From Gammaproteobacteria bacterium GWE2_37_16 (GTDB lineage: Bacteria; Pseudomonadota; Gammaproteobacteria; UBA9339): a stretch of 5,774 nucleotides of DNA. This document shows, piece by piece, positions 5,730 through 5,774 of this stretch. Location of the stretch: contig MGXG01000083.1 of NCBI GenBank assembly GCA_001801285.1, positions 1-5,774 of the forward strand, given 5' to 3'. Positions within the stretch are counted from its first letter, which is position 1. Each line of letters begins with the position of its first letter. The notes beneath the pieces are model-generated. The model had not been told where the DNA came from. It was given only the letters and a program-made list of their open reading frames with translations, and did no database searches. A program made the position numbers and the translations under genes.

Positions 5730-5774
5730 ATGTTCAATCAAGAAAAAATTTATCAATTGGCTCACGAAACCATC
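5730..5774 (+). CDS. Start of a divergent gene, possibly arabinose-5-phosphate isomerase (kdsD)
   Basis: An ATG at 5730 opens 15 codons (MFNQEKIYQLAHETI) to the window edge. It is the first in-frame ATG after a TAA at 5706-5708. There is no clear Shine-Dalgarno sequence. It is divergent from mlaF, like the yrbG-kdsD-kdsC-lptC side of the E. coli locus, and the helical Q-rich start resembles the N-terminal helix of KdsD, the enzyme that makes arabinose-5-phosphate for Kdo synthesis. Fifteen residues cannot settle identity, so the name is a positional inference and no gene symbol is assigned. Confidence 0.45.
   Translation, partial: MFNQEKIYQLAHETI

Overview
The window reads as an AT-rich gammaproteobacterial chromosome segment. 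It holds the conserved mlaFEDCB-murA gene order, which is known from Escherichia coli and Pseudomonas. The low GC content, the AT-rich spacers and the palindromic intergenic repeats would suit an intracellular or host-associated lineage such as the Legionellales, but that placement is an inference from general appearance and was not tested.

Layout. On the plus strand, bases 1-689 carry the last 228 codons of a uridine phosphorylase (udp) whose start lies outside the window. Bases 690-966 are a convergent spacer with two structured elements: a long imperfect palindrome (about 733-831) and a 21-base inverted-repeat pair (859-947). From 5540 down to 967 the minus strand carries, in transcription order, mlaF, mlaE, mlaD, mlaC, mlaB and murA. 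Bases 5541-5729 are a divergent promoter region. A new plus-strand gene appears to start at 5730 and runs off the end; by position it may be kdsD, but only 15 codons are visible.

How the genes work together. MlaF (ATPase), MlaE (permease), MlaD (MCE ring) and MlaB (STAS regulator) form the inner-membrane MlaFEDB complex. MlaC is its periplasmic lipid carrier. Together they move phospholipids between the outer and inner membranes and keep the outer membrane asymmetric. MurA makes the first committed intermediate of peptidoglycan synthesis, so the cluster is about cell-envelope upkeep. Uridine phosphorylase is an unrelated nucleoside-salvage gene that converges on it.

Most notable points: (1) two diverged copies of one repeat, at least 64 bases long and in opposite orientation, bracket mlaDCB; (2) the residue aligned with the conserved Thr52 of E. 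coli MlaB is an aspartate here; (3) the BolA-type gene ibaG, which normally sits between mlaB and murA, is missing; (4) mlaC almost certainly starts at 3282, not at the longer start at 3306; (5) the udp-murA spacer contains an element with two mutually exclusive predicted folds. I see no sign of a new multi-gene system, CRISPR array, insertion sequence, tRNA or rRNA.
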